Of a stretch of DNA of 31,785 nt, positions 7,670 through 15,876 are shown piece after piece (within the stretch, counting starts at the first letter, position 1; the number at the start of each line of letters is the position of its first letter). The notes under the pieces are model-generated. The model did no database searches. It saw only the letters and a list, made by a program, of their open reading frames with translations, and was not told the DNA's origin. The position numbers and the translations under genes were made by a program. The stretch is from an uncultured Flavobacteriia bacterium (GTDB taxonomy: Bacteria; Bacteroidota; Bacteroidia; Flavobacteriales_D; Crocinitomicaceae): positions 1 through 31,785 of the forward strand of contig CALJTX010000059.1 of the NCBI GenBank assembly GCA_937975705.1, written 5' to 3'.

Positions 7670-9706
7670 ATGAAAAAGTATTTAAGTTTTCTCTTTGTTC
7701 TTTTCTTCATGTACGCTTGTAGCGACATCGAAGGGAATTTAGTAGGTGTGAGTGGTAGAGACACCTGGTATCCAGACGTCCTCGGCCCTGGAAAAGTCCC
7801 GCTTGGCATGGTTTACGTGCCTTCTGGTGCTTATCAGGCTGGTGAAGACGACGAAGACATCATGGGCTTCCATACAGCGCGCAAGCGTACTGTATCGGTA
7901 CCTGCCTTCTACATGGATGCCACCGAAATTTCTAACAACGAATACCGTCAGTTTGTGCACTGGGTCCGCGACTCTATTGCACGTGAAAAATTGTACCGCC
8001 GTAGCTACGATGAAGAAGCTGAGCGTTGGGTAAATATTCCAGACAATTTCTTCAAAGAACCATACAGAACACTTATGGCTATGGGCTCTGATCTACAAGG
8101 AGGAAATACGCCATTCCAATTGTTCATGGATTCTACCAACGGAGCTGAAGTAGATAAAACCATCATGACCATGTTGGGTAGCTATGACAAATCCAAAGGA
8201 AAAGGTAAAAAATTAGTAAACGGTTTCCAATACGACCAAAAGAAATACGGCATCACTGGTGGGCCAGACGAAAAATTCGATGTTGTCATGTCAGACGACG
8301 ACCTTCGCGGCATATTCCAAATGTACAGTGGTGCAGCTAAGAAAAACGCACCTGATAAAACAAGTGCTAAAGGCGCTTCTACCAAAACTAAATACAACCA
8401 AGGTGGTCGTGTTGAAAATCGCAAATACTTCACACTTAACTGGTTAGAGCCAGTAGATTACGAAGATCCAGAAGTTGCATTCATGCTTTCTGACATGTAT
8501 CTTAGTGAGGCAGAGCGTTTCTACAACCGTCGCGAGATCGACACCCGCTTACTTTACTTTGACTACTACTGGATTGATTACAAAGAAGCTGCTCGTCGCG
8601 GTAAAATCATCACCAAGTCTATCGATGCACGTAAAACATTCGCATATGATAGCCTTGATAAAGAAGCTGAAAACACACTTTATCAGCGTTCACGTCGCGA
8701 GCCTCTAGGTAAAGACTACAAGTCAAACGACCTTCACCGCTCTACGTTAATGACCATGGATCAAAACACCAACAAGGTATGGGTCGATACCACTGGTTAT
8801 ACAGAGCAATGGTCTGAATTCAGCAAACTCAATGATACCAACTCTTTAAGAGGAACAATTTTACAGAACCCTGGTCAAGATTTAGACCTTGGTTTCACCA
8901 ACAGTAAAGGAGCTCACAATGCCATTAGAGGGCATTCAGACCGCTCGCGTTTCATCATCAAAGAGCGCATCAACATTTATCCAGACACACTTTGTTGGGT
9001 AAGAGACTTTACCTATGCTAACAAGTCTGCAATGACCCAAAATTATTTTTGGAATACAGCTTACGATAATTACCCGGTTGTTGGTGTTACTTGGTCTCAA
9101 GCCAAAGCCTTCTCTGTATGGCGTACACAAATCTTCCATTCGTGGTTGCAATCTAACGGAGACTTATTTGTAAACGATTTCCGTTTACCTACGGAATCTG
9201 AGTGGGAGCGCGGCGCAAGAGGAGACCTTGACAACATGCAATATCCTTGGGGTGGTCCTTATATTAGAAATTCAAGCGGTTGTTTCTTGGCTAACTTTAA
9301 GCCTATGCGTGGTCGTTACTTCGAAGATGGTGGTTTCTATACAGTAAAAGTATATAGCTACAATCCAAACGGATTCGGTCTTTATTGTATGGCTGGTAAC
9401 GTTGCCGAATGGTGTTCTACCGCTTATGATGAGTCTACTTACGAGTTTGCTCATGATATGGCCCAAGACTACGAGTACGACGCCAAAGATGGTGAAGCGC
9501 CAGTTAAAAAACGTAAAGTATTGCGTGGCGGATCATGGAAGGATATAGGTTATTACCTTATGAACGCAACCCGTACTTATGAATATCAAGATACCGCCAA
9601 AAGCTACATTGGTTTCCGTAACACCATGACCCACTTAGGTCGTGGAGGCAAGGACATCGAGCAAGAGAACGGTGAAGAAATTCAAACAGATATTATCCTA
9701 AACTAA
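7670..9706 (+). CDS. gldK: Gliding motility/T9SS ring lipoprotein GldK
   Basis: GldK forms, with GldN, the large periplasmic ring of the type IX secretion system under the outer membrane. A lipoprotein signal ends at FFMYAC with acylated Cys17. The formylglycine-generating-enzyme/SUMF1-like fold is visible: MVYVPSGAYQAG (47-58), FYMDATEISNNEYRQF (80-95), YPVVGVTWSQAKAFSVWRT (468-486), FRLPTESEWERGARG (504-518), GNVAEW (576-581), RGGSW (619-623) and IGFR (647-650). At 678 residues it is well above the roughly 450-500 usual for GldK/PorK. The extra length falls in two regions, about 104-255 and 320-430, both rich in charged residues. It begins the gldKLMN order. Confidence 0.9.
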   Translation: MKKYLSFLFVLFFMYACSDIEGNLVGVSGRDTWYPDVLGPGKVPLGMVYVPSGAYQAGEDDEDIMGFHTARKRTVSVPAFYMDATEISNNEYRQFVHWVRDSIAREKLYRRSYDEEAERWVNIPDNFFKEPYRTLMAMGSDLQGGNTPFQLFMDSTNGAEVDKTIMTMLGSYDKSKGKGKKLVNGFQYDQKKYGITGGPDEKFDVVMSDDDLRGIFQMYSGAAKKNAPDKTSAKGASTKTKYNQGGRVENRKYFTLNWLEPVDYEDPEVAFMLSDMYLSEAERFYNRREIDTRLLYFDYYWIDYKEAARRGKIITKSIDARKTFAYDSLDKEAENTLYQRSRREPLGKDYKSNDLHRSTLMTMDQNTNKVWVDTTGYTEQWSEFSKLNDTNSLRGTILQNPGQDLDLGFTNSKGAHNAIRGHSDRSRFIIKERINIYPDTLCWVRDFTYANKSAMTQNYFWNTAYDNYPVVGVTWSQAKAFSVWRTQIFHSWLQSNGDLFVNDFRLPTESEWERGARGDLDNMQYPWGGPYIRNSSGCFLANFKPMRGRYFEDGGFYTVKVYSYNPNGFGLYCMAGNVAEWCSTAYDESTYEFAHDMAQDYEYDAKDGEAPVKKRKVLRGGSWKDIGYYLMNATRTYEYQDTAKSYIGFRNTMTHLGRGGKDIEQENGEEIQTDIILN

Positions 9707-9755
9707 ACTATAAACTATAATTCAATTAATTTCTAAATTCTAAAAAACAAAAATT

Positions 9756-10580
9756 ATGAGTGGTAATGGTGGATTTTTTGCTTCACGCAAGTACAAATTA
9801 ATTACAAAGTATGTAACCGGATACGGTGCCTCTGTGGTAATCCTTGGTGCACTATTTAAAATCATGCACTGGCCTGGTGCTGACCAAATGTTGATCGTTG
9901 GTCTCATCACAGAAGCCTTGATCTTTGCGTTTATCGCCATGGAACCACTCCATGAAGAAGTTGACTGGACGCGTGTATTCCCTGAATTGGGCGTAGAAGA
10001 AAATAATGATGAAAACCGTTTGTTACCACTCTTGAAAAAAGGTGGAATGGGCGGCGGTGGCGGTGCTGCTGACCAACTTGCAAAAGAGTTGGACAAAGCA
10101 GGTATCGACCAAGCTTTATTGGCTAAATTGAAAGACGGTATGTCAAACCTCGCTGATAACGCTAAATCACTTGGTGCAATCTCTACCGCTGCTGGTGCTA
10201 CAGACTCTTACGTTAAGAGCTTAGAAACGGCTTCTGAAGGCTTAAACAAATTGACTGAGCAATATGCTTCTTCTGCAAATGCTATTGCTGGTATTGCAGG
10301 TGAAGGACAAGGTAACTTTGGTGCTGAAATGCAAAAATTAGGTCAAAACCTTGGTGCACTTAACAATGTATATGAGCTTCAATTGAAGTCTTCTCAAGAC
10401 TATCTTGAAAGCATGCAACAAATGAGCAGCTTGCAAGAGAATATCAAATCAATTATGGCAGACTTATCAGCTTCTGCAAAAGATACGGCTTCTTACCGTG
10501 AAAACATGGCCATGTTGTCTCAAAACCTTACAGATTTGAACAACGTTTATGGTAACATGTTGCGTGCGATGAGAGGTTAA
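9756..10580 (+). CDS. gldL: Gliding motility/T9SS motor protein GldL
   Basis: GldL is the cytoplasmic-membrane stator-like half of the GldLM motor that uses the proton gradient to power secretion and gliding. Two transmembrane helices lie at about residues 17-37 and 44-62. The buried Glu in helix 2 (E53) and Lys35/His38 at the end of helix 1 (FKIMHWPG) match the charged residues known to matter in GldL motors. After helix 2 comes the family motif EPLHEEVDWTRVFPEL (63-78), then a Gly-rich linker and a long helical, coiled-coil-prone cytoplasmic tail with repeated LNNVY/LNKL patterns. The ATG follows an A-rich leader with no Shine-Dalgarno sequence, 49 bases after gldK. Confidence 0.92.
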   Translation: MSGNGGFFASRKYKLITKYVTGYGASVVILGALFKIMHWPGADQMLIVGLITEALIFAFIAMEPLHEEVDWTRVFPELGVEENNDENRLLPLLKKGGMGGGGGAADQLAKELDKAGIDQALLAKLKDGMSNLADNAKSLGAISTAAGATDSYVKSLETASEGLNKLTEQYASSANAIAGIAGEGQGNFGAEMQKLGQNLGALNNVYELQLKSSQDYLESMQQMSSLQENIKSIMADLSASAKDTASYRENMAMLSQNLTDLNNVYGNMLRAMRG

Positions 10581-10631
10581 TCCCTTTCTTTAAATATTTA
10601 TTTAGTAGTAACAAATTAAAAATTAAAGAAA

Positions 10632-12404
10632 ATGGCAGGTGGTAAGGAAACCCCAAGACAGAAGATGATCGGTCTCATGTACTTGGTATTGACTGCACTT
10701 CTTGCGTTGAACGTGTCTAAACAAATTCTCGATGCTTTTGTAGCCATCGAAGACAACATTCAACGAGGAAGTATTACACAATATGAGCGTGGGCAAACTG
10801 CAAAAGGTTCACTCATCGAAGAACTCGGCAGTGTAACCAAAGACGAAGCTGGTCGCGCAAAAGCTGAGAAAATCAAGAAATACCTTGGTATGATTGATAA
10901 AATCGACAAAAATGTTGGCGAATTTATCAAGTACGTAGATGAGCTTAAAATCGAACTCATTGGTAAAGTTGAAGGTCCTGAAAAGATCAAGACAGCAAAA
11001 ATGAACGATAAAGAAAGTATCATTTGGAAAAAGTATGACCCAAAGACACCGTTGCTTCCAGCACGTTTGTATTTGCAAGCTATTCAAACCAAAGACAACT
11101 TCGACGTTCCTATGCACGAAATCGTTGGTTCTGAAATCTCAAAGGTTGATCCTACAAAAAAGGGTAAGAAACTTTGGGAGATGTTCAAAGGCCTTCGTTC
11201 TTCAATCGTAGAAACTGCCGGTAACTACAAAGAAGGTGAGAAGAATACTTGGAAACTCAAAGTGAAAGAAATAAATGCCTATGCAGATTTTCAAGATCTT
11301 GAAAAACAAATCTTAAAAATGTTCAACGCTCCAGGAAACAAAGTCAATCCTGAAGATTTAGAGGCGCTTGTATCTATTTATCAAGAATTGACCAAACAAG
11401 AATTTGCTGATCACCATGAGGCTAAAAATATCCATTGGTTAGGTCGTACTTTTGACCACGCTCCTTTGGTTGGTGCTTTGGCTTCTTTGAGTTCTATGCA
11501 GAACGAAATTTTGGCTGCTCGTGCCAAAGCGGTCAACTTGTTAAAATCAAAAGTAACAACCGGTGAGTTCTCATTCAACAAAATTCAGCAATTGGTAAGC
11601 GGCCCTGGTGTTGCTACTGCTGGTGAAGAAATTGAATTGCTCGTTACAATGGCAGCTTATGACTCAGATAAAAATCCTGGCGTCACGTCAAGTACTGGTA
11701 ATGTTGAAATCAAGGAAGGTATCGGCCGCATCAAAATGAAAGCTGGCATGACCGACATGAAAGTAAACGGTACCGTTACCATTGTCAACAAATCTGGCGT
11801 TCCATACAAAAGAGATTGGGAATGGAAAGTGGCTATCGTTAAAGCTCAGGGTTCAATTTCACTTCCTGAAATGAGCGTTTTATACAAAGGATGGAATAAC
11901 AAAGTTGTACCTGTGGTTGCTGGTGCAGTAAGTTCTTCAATCAGCGTAGATGGCGGTAGTGCAACAAAAGCATCTTGGACAGACGCTGAAGGCAACAAAT
12001 ACGACGGATATTACGTGAACGTAACAGGTGCTTCAAAGTTTGTAACCATTACTTTGAATGGTAAAGATAAAGATGGTAAATCTAAATCTTTTGGTAAATT
12101 CAAATACAAAGTGAAACCTTTCCCTAACGCAACGTTACAAGGTTCAACTATTTCAAAAACAACAGGTTTCAAAGCAGTAGTTTCACTCGGTCCAGACTCA
12201 CCTTTTACAGGCGTATCTTTTACAGTAGTTGGCGGTGCCATCATTGTTGGAAACGAAGAAATTCCTTTAGTTGATGGTAGAGTTCCAGCATCGGCACTTG
12301 CTAAAGTTAAAGCTGGTAAACGTGTTGCGATCGATGTAACTTACAAACGTACGGGCAGTAATGAAATTAAAACTGCTTCGTCTGTATTGAAAGTTGTATC
12401 GTAA
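10632..12404 (+). CDS. gldM: Gliding motility/T9SS motor protein GldM
   Basis: GldM is the periplasm-spanning part of the GldLM motor, a dimer whose single N-terminal helix sits inside the GldL pentamer. The N-terminus MAGGKETPRQKMIGLMYLVL contains Arg9, the conserved charge facing GldL, followed by one transmembrane helix (about 12-32) running into ILDAFVAIEDN. About 560 residues follow as an extended periplasmic chain: helical region to about 310, then Ig-like beta domains (for example about 315-400 and 490-590) that reach the GldKN ring. The length of 590 is somewhat above the Flavobacterium homologue. It starts 51 bases after gldL. Confidence 0.92.
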   Translation: MAGGKETPRQKMIGLMYLVLTALLALNVSKQILDAFVAIEDNIQRGSITQYERGQTAKGSLIEELGSVTKDEAGRAKAEKIKKYLGMIDKIDKNVGEFIKYVDELKIELIGKVEGPEKIKTAKMNDKESIIWKKYDPKTPLLPARLYLQAIQTKDNFDVPMHEIVGSEISKVDPTKKGKKLWEMFKGLRSSIVETAGNYKEGEKNTWKLKVKEINAYADFQDLEKQILKMFNAPGNKVNPEDLEALVSIYQELTKQEFADHHEAKNIHWLGRTFDHAPLVGALASLSSMQNEILAARAKAVNLLKSKVTTGEFSFNKIQQLVSGPGVATAGEEIELLVTMAAYDSDKNPGVTSSTGNVEIKEGIGRIKMKAGMTDMKVNGTVTIVNKSGVPYKRDWEWKVAIVKAQGSISLPEMSVLYKGWNNKVVPVVAGAVSSSISVDGGSATKASWTDAEGNKYDGYYVNVTGASKFVTITLNGKDKDGKSKSFGKFKYKVKPFPNATLQGSTISKTTGFKAVVSLGPDSPFTGVSFTVVGGAIIVGNEEIPLVDGRVPASALAKVKAGKRVAIDVTYKRTGSNEIKTASSVLKVVS

Positions 12405-12413
12405 TTTCAAAAA

Positions 12414-13679
12414 ATGAGGATTATGAAAAAAGTATTGTTGGTTTTTGTTAGCGTATTATCGCTCACTATTCAAGCCCAAGATCGTCCGCAACGCGGCCCG
12501 TACAACACGCTTCCTGGAGGCGTAGTTGATGGTGTTGCCATTCAAGAGGAAGTTCCTGTGCGCGCTAAAGTAGAGTACGAATATGTACGTGCTAGTGATG
12601 TCACTTGGCAAAAGCGTGTGTTCTCTCGCATCGATGCGCGTGAAACCATGAACCACGATATCTTTTTCCCATATGATGCTTTTGACGGAGATTTGGCTTC
12701 AGGCTCAATGTATCGTCCGAGCAACGCAAGCGAAATCGATGATCCAACCTGGAATAAAGATCAGCGTCGTTGGTCTCTCTGGACGGTCATCATGCGCCAC
12801 ATCTTCCTTGGAGATCTAACAGTTTATCGTGTAGCAAGTGAGTTTTATCCTGATGCAGAAGATGGCTACAGCTTAAAGTACCCAATTCAGCGTCAAGGAC
12901 AAAACGACTACTTTGAAGTGAAGAAATATCAAAAAGATGTTACCTCACTTATGGCATCAGGCGGTTTAGGTCCAAAACTTAGAATTTACCGTCCGCTATC
13001 TGAAGACACAATGGATGTAATCAGAACAGAACAAAGTCTTCAAGAATATCTTGATAGCTTGCGTTCCGATTCAGATTACGAAGAGTTGTTTGGTATTGAC
13101 CAAGAAAAACTTCAGGACTGGTGGAACCTTACAACTGTTAATTCTCCAGTAAGAAAAGATGCGATCTCAATGTTTGTGCCTTCTAGCAATATTGTTGCTT
13201 ATCACATCAAGGAAGATTGGTATTTTGACAAAGAGCGTTCAGTTTTAGACAAGCGCATCATTGCATTAGCTCCAGTAGCACGCTATACATTTGAGGAACC
13301 TGAAGAAGGTGAAACAGCTGTTCGTGGAGAGCTATTGGTTTACGATCAGTTGGGCAAGCCCTACAAGTTTGATGCACAAGCCAATGAATTCTTAGAATAT
13401 ACAGGCCGTGTTGAAGAACGCGAAATGTTTTGGTTGTATTTCGATGAATTGCGTAATGTAATTGTGAACTACTATGTTTACAATGACCAAAACGATGCGC
13501 AATGGATGTCATTTGATGACCTTTTCTGGAAACGCAAGTTTTCATCAGTTATCTACCGAGTATCTGACAAATTTGATCGTGAAATCCAGGATTACAAATT
13601 TGGTGTAGATGCTTTGTATGAAGCTGAAAAAGTCAAAGAAAGCATCCGCGATTGGGAACACAATCTCTGGCATTTTTAA
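12414..13679 (+). CDS. gldN: Gliding motility/T9SS ring protein GldN
   Basis: GldN is the periplasmic partner of GldK in the T9SS ring. The signal peptide ends near TIQAQD (residues 20-22 are QAQ). Family features follow: DVTWQKRVFSRIDARETMNH (62-81), FFPYD (84-88), repeated short acidic stretches, and IKEDWYFDKERSVLDKRIIA (264-283), with the typical WxxFDxLF region near 365-371. It is longer (421 residues) than most GldN/PorN proteins (about 300-360). An ATG three codons in (12423), preceded by AGGA, also gives a good signal peptide and may be the real start. It is the last gene before a strong terminator. Confidence 0.9.
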   Translation: MRIMKKVLLVFVSVLSLTIQAQDRPQRGPYNTLPGGVVDGVAIQEEVPVRAKVEYEYVRASDVTWQKRVFSRIDARETMNHDIFFPYDAFDGDLASGSMYRPSNASEIDDPTWNKDQRRWSLWTVIMRHIFLGDLTVYRVASEFYPDAEDGYSLKYPIQRQGQNDYFEVKKYQKDVTSLMASGGLGPKLRIYRPLSEDTMDVIRTEQSLQEYLDSLRSDSDYEELFGIDQEKLQDWWNLTTVNSPVRKDAISMFVPSSNIVAYHIKEDWYFDKERSVLDKRIIALAPVARYTFEEPEEGETAVRGELLVYDQLGKPYKFDAQANEFLEYTGRVEEREMFWLYFDELRNVIVNYYVYNDQNDAQWMSFDDLFWKRKFSSVIYRVSDKFDREIQDYKFGVDALYEAEKVKESIRDWEHNLWHF

Positions 13680-13694
13680 GATGATAAAATTTAT

Positions 13695-13724
13695 AAAAGC
13701 CCCGTTGAAAAGCGGGGCTTTTTT
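13695..13724 (+). terminator. Rho-independent terminator of the gldKLMN operon
   Basis: A 10-bp perfect stem AAAAGCCCCG / CGGGGCTTTT (13695-13704 with 13113-like partner at 13713-13722) encloses an 8-base loop. The T run at 13719-13724 completes it. It lies 15 bases after the gldN stop codon. Confidence 0.9.
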
Positions 13725-13728
13725 CGTT

Positions 13729-13736
13729 TAATTTTG
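13729..13736 (+). promoter_or_regulatory. -7 element TAATTTTG immediately before the GTG start at 13741
   Basis: An exact TAnnTTTG match ends 4 bases before the start codon. A TTG at 13705-13707, in the loop of the preceding terminator, lies 21 bases upstream and could serve as the -33 box. Confidence 0.45.
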
Positions 13737-13740
13737 TAGC

Positions 13741-14286
13741 GTGAAGTGGATAGGAAATCGAATTAGCTTTAATGATCAAAAAGACAAGACAACCATTGTC
13801 ATCGATCCGTCTAAAAATGTTTGGATATCGGCGATTATGGGAGCTTGGTTGGGTATGTGGTATGCCATTGGCGGCACCGTGATCTGGGCCCTAAATGTCA
13901 TGAAGCTCAAAGGTCAAGAGGAGTTGATTTTATGGATTTTTCTCGTCTTTTGGTTGTACTATGCTTGGCGTGTAACCATGAGTTTCTTTTGGAATATTCG
14001 CGGTCAGGAATACATCAAGATAGATGCTGATGCCTTTTATTTGAAGAAGTCATTTTTGCATTTTGGCAAATCGGTACCCTATTACTTTGACAATATCAAG
14101 AACTTAAAATTTGAGATTCCAAAGGAAGGAAGTTTCCAGGCGCTCTGGGAGAGTTCTCCTTGGATCAACGGTGGCGAACGGTTTGAGTTTGATTATTTCC
14201 ACCAGAAGGTTCGTTTTGGCAAAAAACTAAATGAAAAGGAAGCCAAGTTATTATTTCAATTGATTTCAAAAAAAATTAAATCCTGA
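13741..14286 (+). CDS. Two-TM protein with PH-like C-terminal region, unknown function
   Basis: The 181-residue product starts with GTG. It has two hydrophobic helices at about 27-51 (VWISAIMGAWLGMWYAIGG) and 62-84 (LILWIFLVFWLYYAWRV). A C-terminal part of about 95 residues begins GQEYIKIDADAFYLKKSF and alternates like a bacterial PH-type/YcxB-like beta domain. I do not recognise a specific family. Its TGA stop shares one base with the kbl ATG (TGATG), so the two genes are translationally coupled. The promoter element is only 4 bases upstream of GTG, suggesting a leaderless message. Confidence 0.65.
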   Translation: MKWIGNRISFNDQKDKTTIVIDPSKNVWISAIMGAWLGMWYAIGGTVIWALNVMKLKGQEELILWIFLVFWLYYAWRVTMSFFWNIRGQEYIKIDADAFYLKKSFLHFGKSVPYYFDNIKNLKFEIPKEGSFQALWESSPWINGGERFEFDYFHQKVRFGKKLNEKEAKLLFQLISKKIKS

Positions 14287-15476
14287 TGTACGGTAAAATT
14301 AAAGCACATTTAAGTGACGAATTGGCACAAATAGAGCAAAATGGATTGCTTAAAAGGGAGAGAATCATCACTTCGCCACAAGGAGCAAACGTTACAGTAA
14401 GTACTGGTGAAGAAGTGGTCATCATGTGCGCCAATAACTATTTAGGCTTGTCTTCACATCCAGAGGTTGTTGCTGCTGCCAAAGATGCATTAGATACGCA
14501 CGGTTACGGAATGTCTTCAGTGCGCTTCATTTGTGGAACTCAAGATATCCACAAAACTTTAGAGCAGAAAATTGCTGAATTTTATGGCACCGAAGACACC
14601 ATTTTATATGCAGCTGCTTTTGATGCCAATGGAGGGGTTTTTGAGCCATTGTTTACTGAAGAAGACGCCATTATATCAGATGAACTCAACCACGCTTCTA
14701 TTATTGATGGCATTCGTTTGTGTAAGGCGGCGCGCTATCGCTACAAGCACTCTGATATGGCAGATCTAGAAGCACAACTTCAAGCTGCACAAGCACAGCG
14801 CCACCGAATTATCGTTACAGACGGCGTTTTTTCAATGGACGGAGACCTCGCCAAAATGGATCAAATTTGTGCATTGGCAGATAAGTACGATGCAATGGTC
14901 ATGACAGATGAATGCCACTCAGCAGGTTTTATCGGCAAAACAGGCCGTGGTGTGCCTGAGCACTTTGGCGTCATGGACAAAGTAGATATCGTAACAGGTA
15001 CCTTGGGCAAAGCGCTTGGTGGAGCCATGGGTGGTTACACAACAGGTAAAAAAGAAGTGATCGAGATGTTGCGTCAGCGTTCTCGTCCATATCTTTTCTC
15101 CAATTCACTTTCTCCAGCAATTGTAGGCGCCTCCATTAAAGTATTTGACTTATTGAGCGCCACTACAGAACTCCGCGACCGTTTGGAGGCCAACACAGCG
15201 TATTTTAAAGAGCGCATTGTTGCAGCAGGTTTTGACATCAAGCCAGGAGGTTCGCCAATTGTTCCTATTATGCTTTACGACGCAGCTTTGTCACAAGAAT
15301 TTGCCAATCGCTTGCTCTCAGAAGGTGTTTATGCAATTGGCTTCTTTTATCCTGTGGTTGCAAAGGGTCAGGCGCGTATCCGCACCCAAATTTCGGCTGC
15401 ACACACGCAAGCGGACTTAGACAAAGCGATTGCCGCATTTATCAAGGTTGGAAAAGAACTCGGTGTGATTAAATAG
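14286..15476 (+). CDS. kbl: Glycine C-acetyltransferase (2-amino-3-ketobutyrate CoA ligase)
   Basis: This PLP enzyme cleaves 2-amino-3-oxobutyrate with CoA to glycine and acetyl-CoA, the second step of threonine breakdown. The 396-residue sequence aligns with E. coli Kbl along its full length: CANNYLGLSSHP (48-59), SVRFICGTQDIHK (78-90), DELNHASIIDGIRLCKA (132-148), TDGVFSMDG (178-186), TDECHSAGF (207-215), and the PLP lysine K242 in TGTLGKALGG. The C-terminal GFFYPVVAKGQARIRTQISAAHT agrees with Kbl rather than BioF or SPT. The partner threonine dehydrogenase (tdh) is not in this window. Confidence 0.92.
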   Translation: MYGKIKAHLSDELAQIEQNGLLKRERIITSPQGANVTVSTGEEVVIMCANNYLGLSSHPEVVAAAKDALDTHGYGMSSVRFICGTQDIHKTLEQKIAEFYGTEDTILYAAAFDANGGVFEPLFTEEDAIISDELNHASIIDGIRLCKAARYRYKHSDMADLEAQLQAAQAQRHRIIVTDGVFSMDGDLAKMDQICALADKYDAMVMTDECHSAGFIGKTGRGVPEHFGVMDKVDIVTGTLGKALGGAMGGYTTGKKEVIEMLRQRSRPYLFSNSLSPAIVGASIKVFDLLSATTELRDRLEANTAYFKERIVAAGFDIKPGGSPIVPIMLYDAALSQEFANRLLSEGVYAIGFFYPVVAKGQARIRTQISAAHTQADLDKAIAAFIKVGKELGVIK

Positions 15477-15521
15477 CACCGTCCAGCGCTACATTACTGA
15501 ATTTTTGATATTAACTTTCCT

Positions 15522-15529
15522 TATATTTG
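15522..15529 (+). promoter_or_regulatory. -7 element TATATTTG immediately before ATG 15534
   Basis: An exact TAnnTTTG match, ending 4 bases before the start codon. The surrounding 12 bases are identical to those at 2875-2886. A T-rich run with TTG at 15505-15507 is too close (14 bases) for a standard -33 box. Confidence 0.5.
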
Positions 15530-15533
15530 TCAT

Positions 15534-15842
15534 ATGCCAAATTTGGGAAAGATCTTCTTGTTTGCTATGATTCAGCTTTTTGTTTTCAAGGCTGTTTGCA
15601 CAGGTATTCTGCCCATTTTGAAATCTGACCAACAGCTCTGGGTCTTAGAAGAAAGTCAGGAGAATGAAGAATCCGATGACACCTTTGAATTGAAGTTTAC
15701 AGATGATTTCATTGATTTCACTGAGCAAATAGAGTTAAACAACCAACTGAATTTTAGCTCAACTAAAAAGGCTTATGCTTCCTATAATGCCTCCCTTTAT
15801 ATTGGGCATCCAAACCAATCTTTTCGACCTCCCTGTGCTTAA
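15534..15842 (+). CDS. Small exported or membrane-anchored acidic protein, unknown function
   Basis: The 102-residue product has one hydrophobic N-terminal segment (residues about 6-28), either a signal peptide or an anchor. A strongly acidic stretch follows (EESQENEESDDTFELKFTDD, about 39-58), then a polar tail ending NQSFRPPCA. Small proteins of similar build are, as I recall, often found before SulP and carbonic anhydrase genes in Flavobacteriia; this is recollection and not a database result. It precedes the miniature SulP/STAS gene by 34 bases and is probably in the same transcript. No motif identifies a function. Confidence 0.6.
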   Translation: MPNLGKIFLFAMIQLFVFKAVCTGILPILKSDQQLWVLEESQENEESDDTFELKFTDDFIDFTEQIELNNQLNFSSTKKAYASYNASLYIGHPNQSFRPPCA

Positions 15843-15876
15843 TGACTGAAAATATTTCATTCATTAATTCAAGCAT

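Noticed and set aside
10608..10631. GTAAC upstream of gldM as another ECF-type promoter
   Set aside because: No CGTC/CGTT lies 16-17 bases downstream, and the gene is inside the gldKLMN operon.
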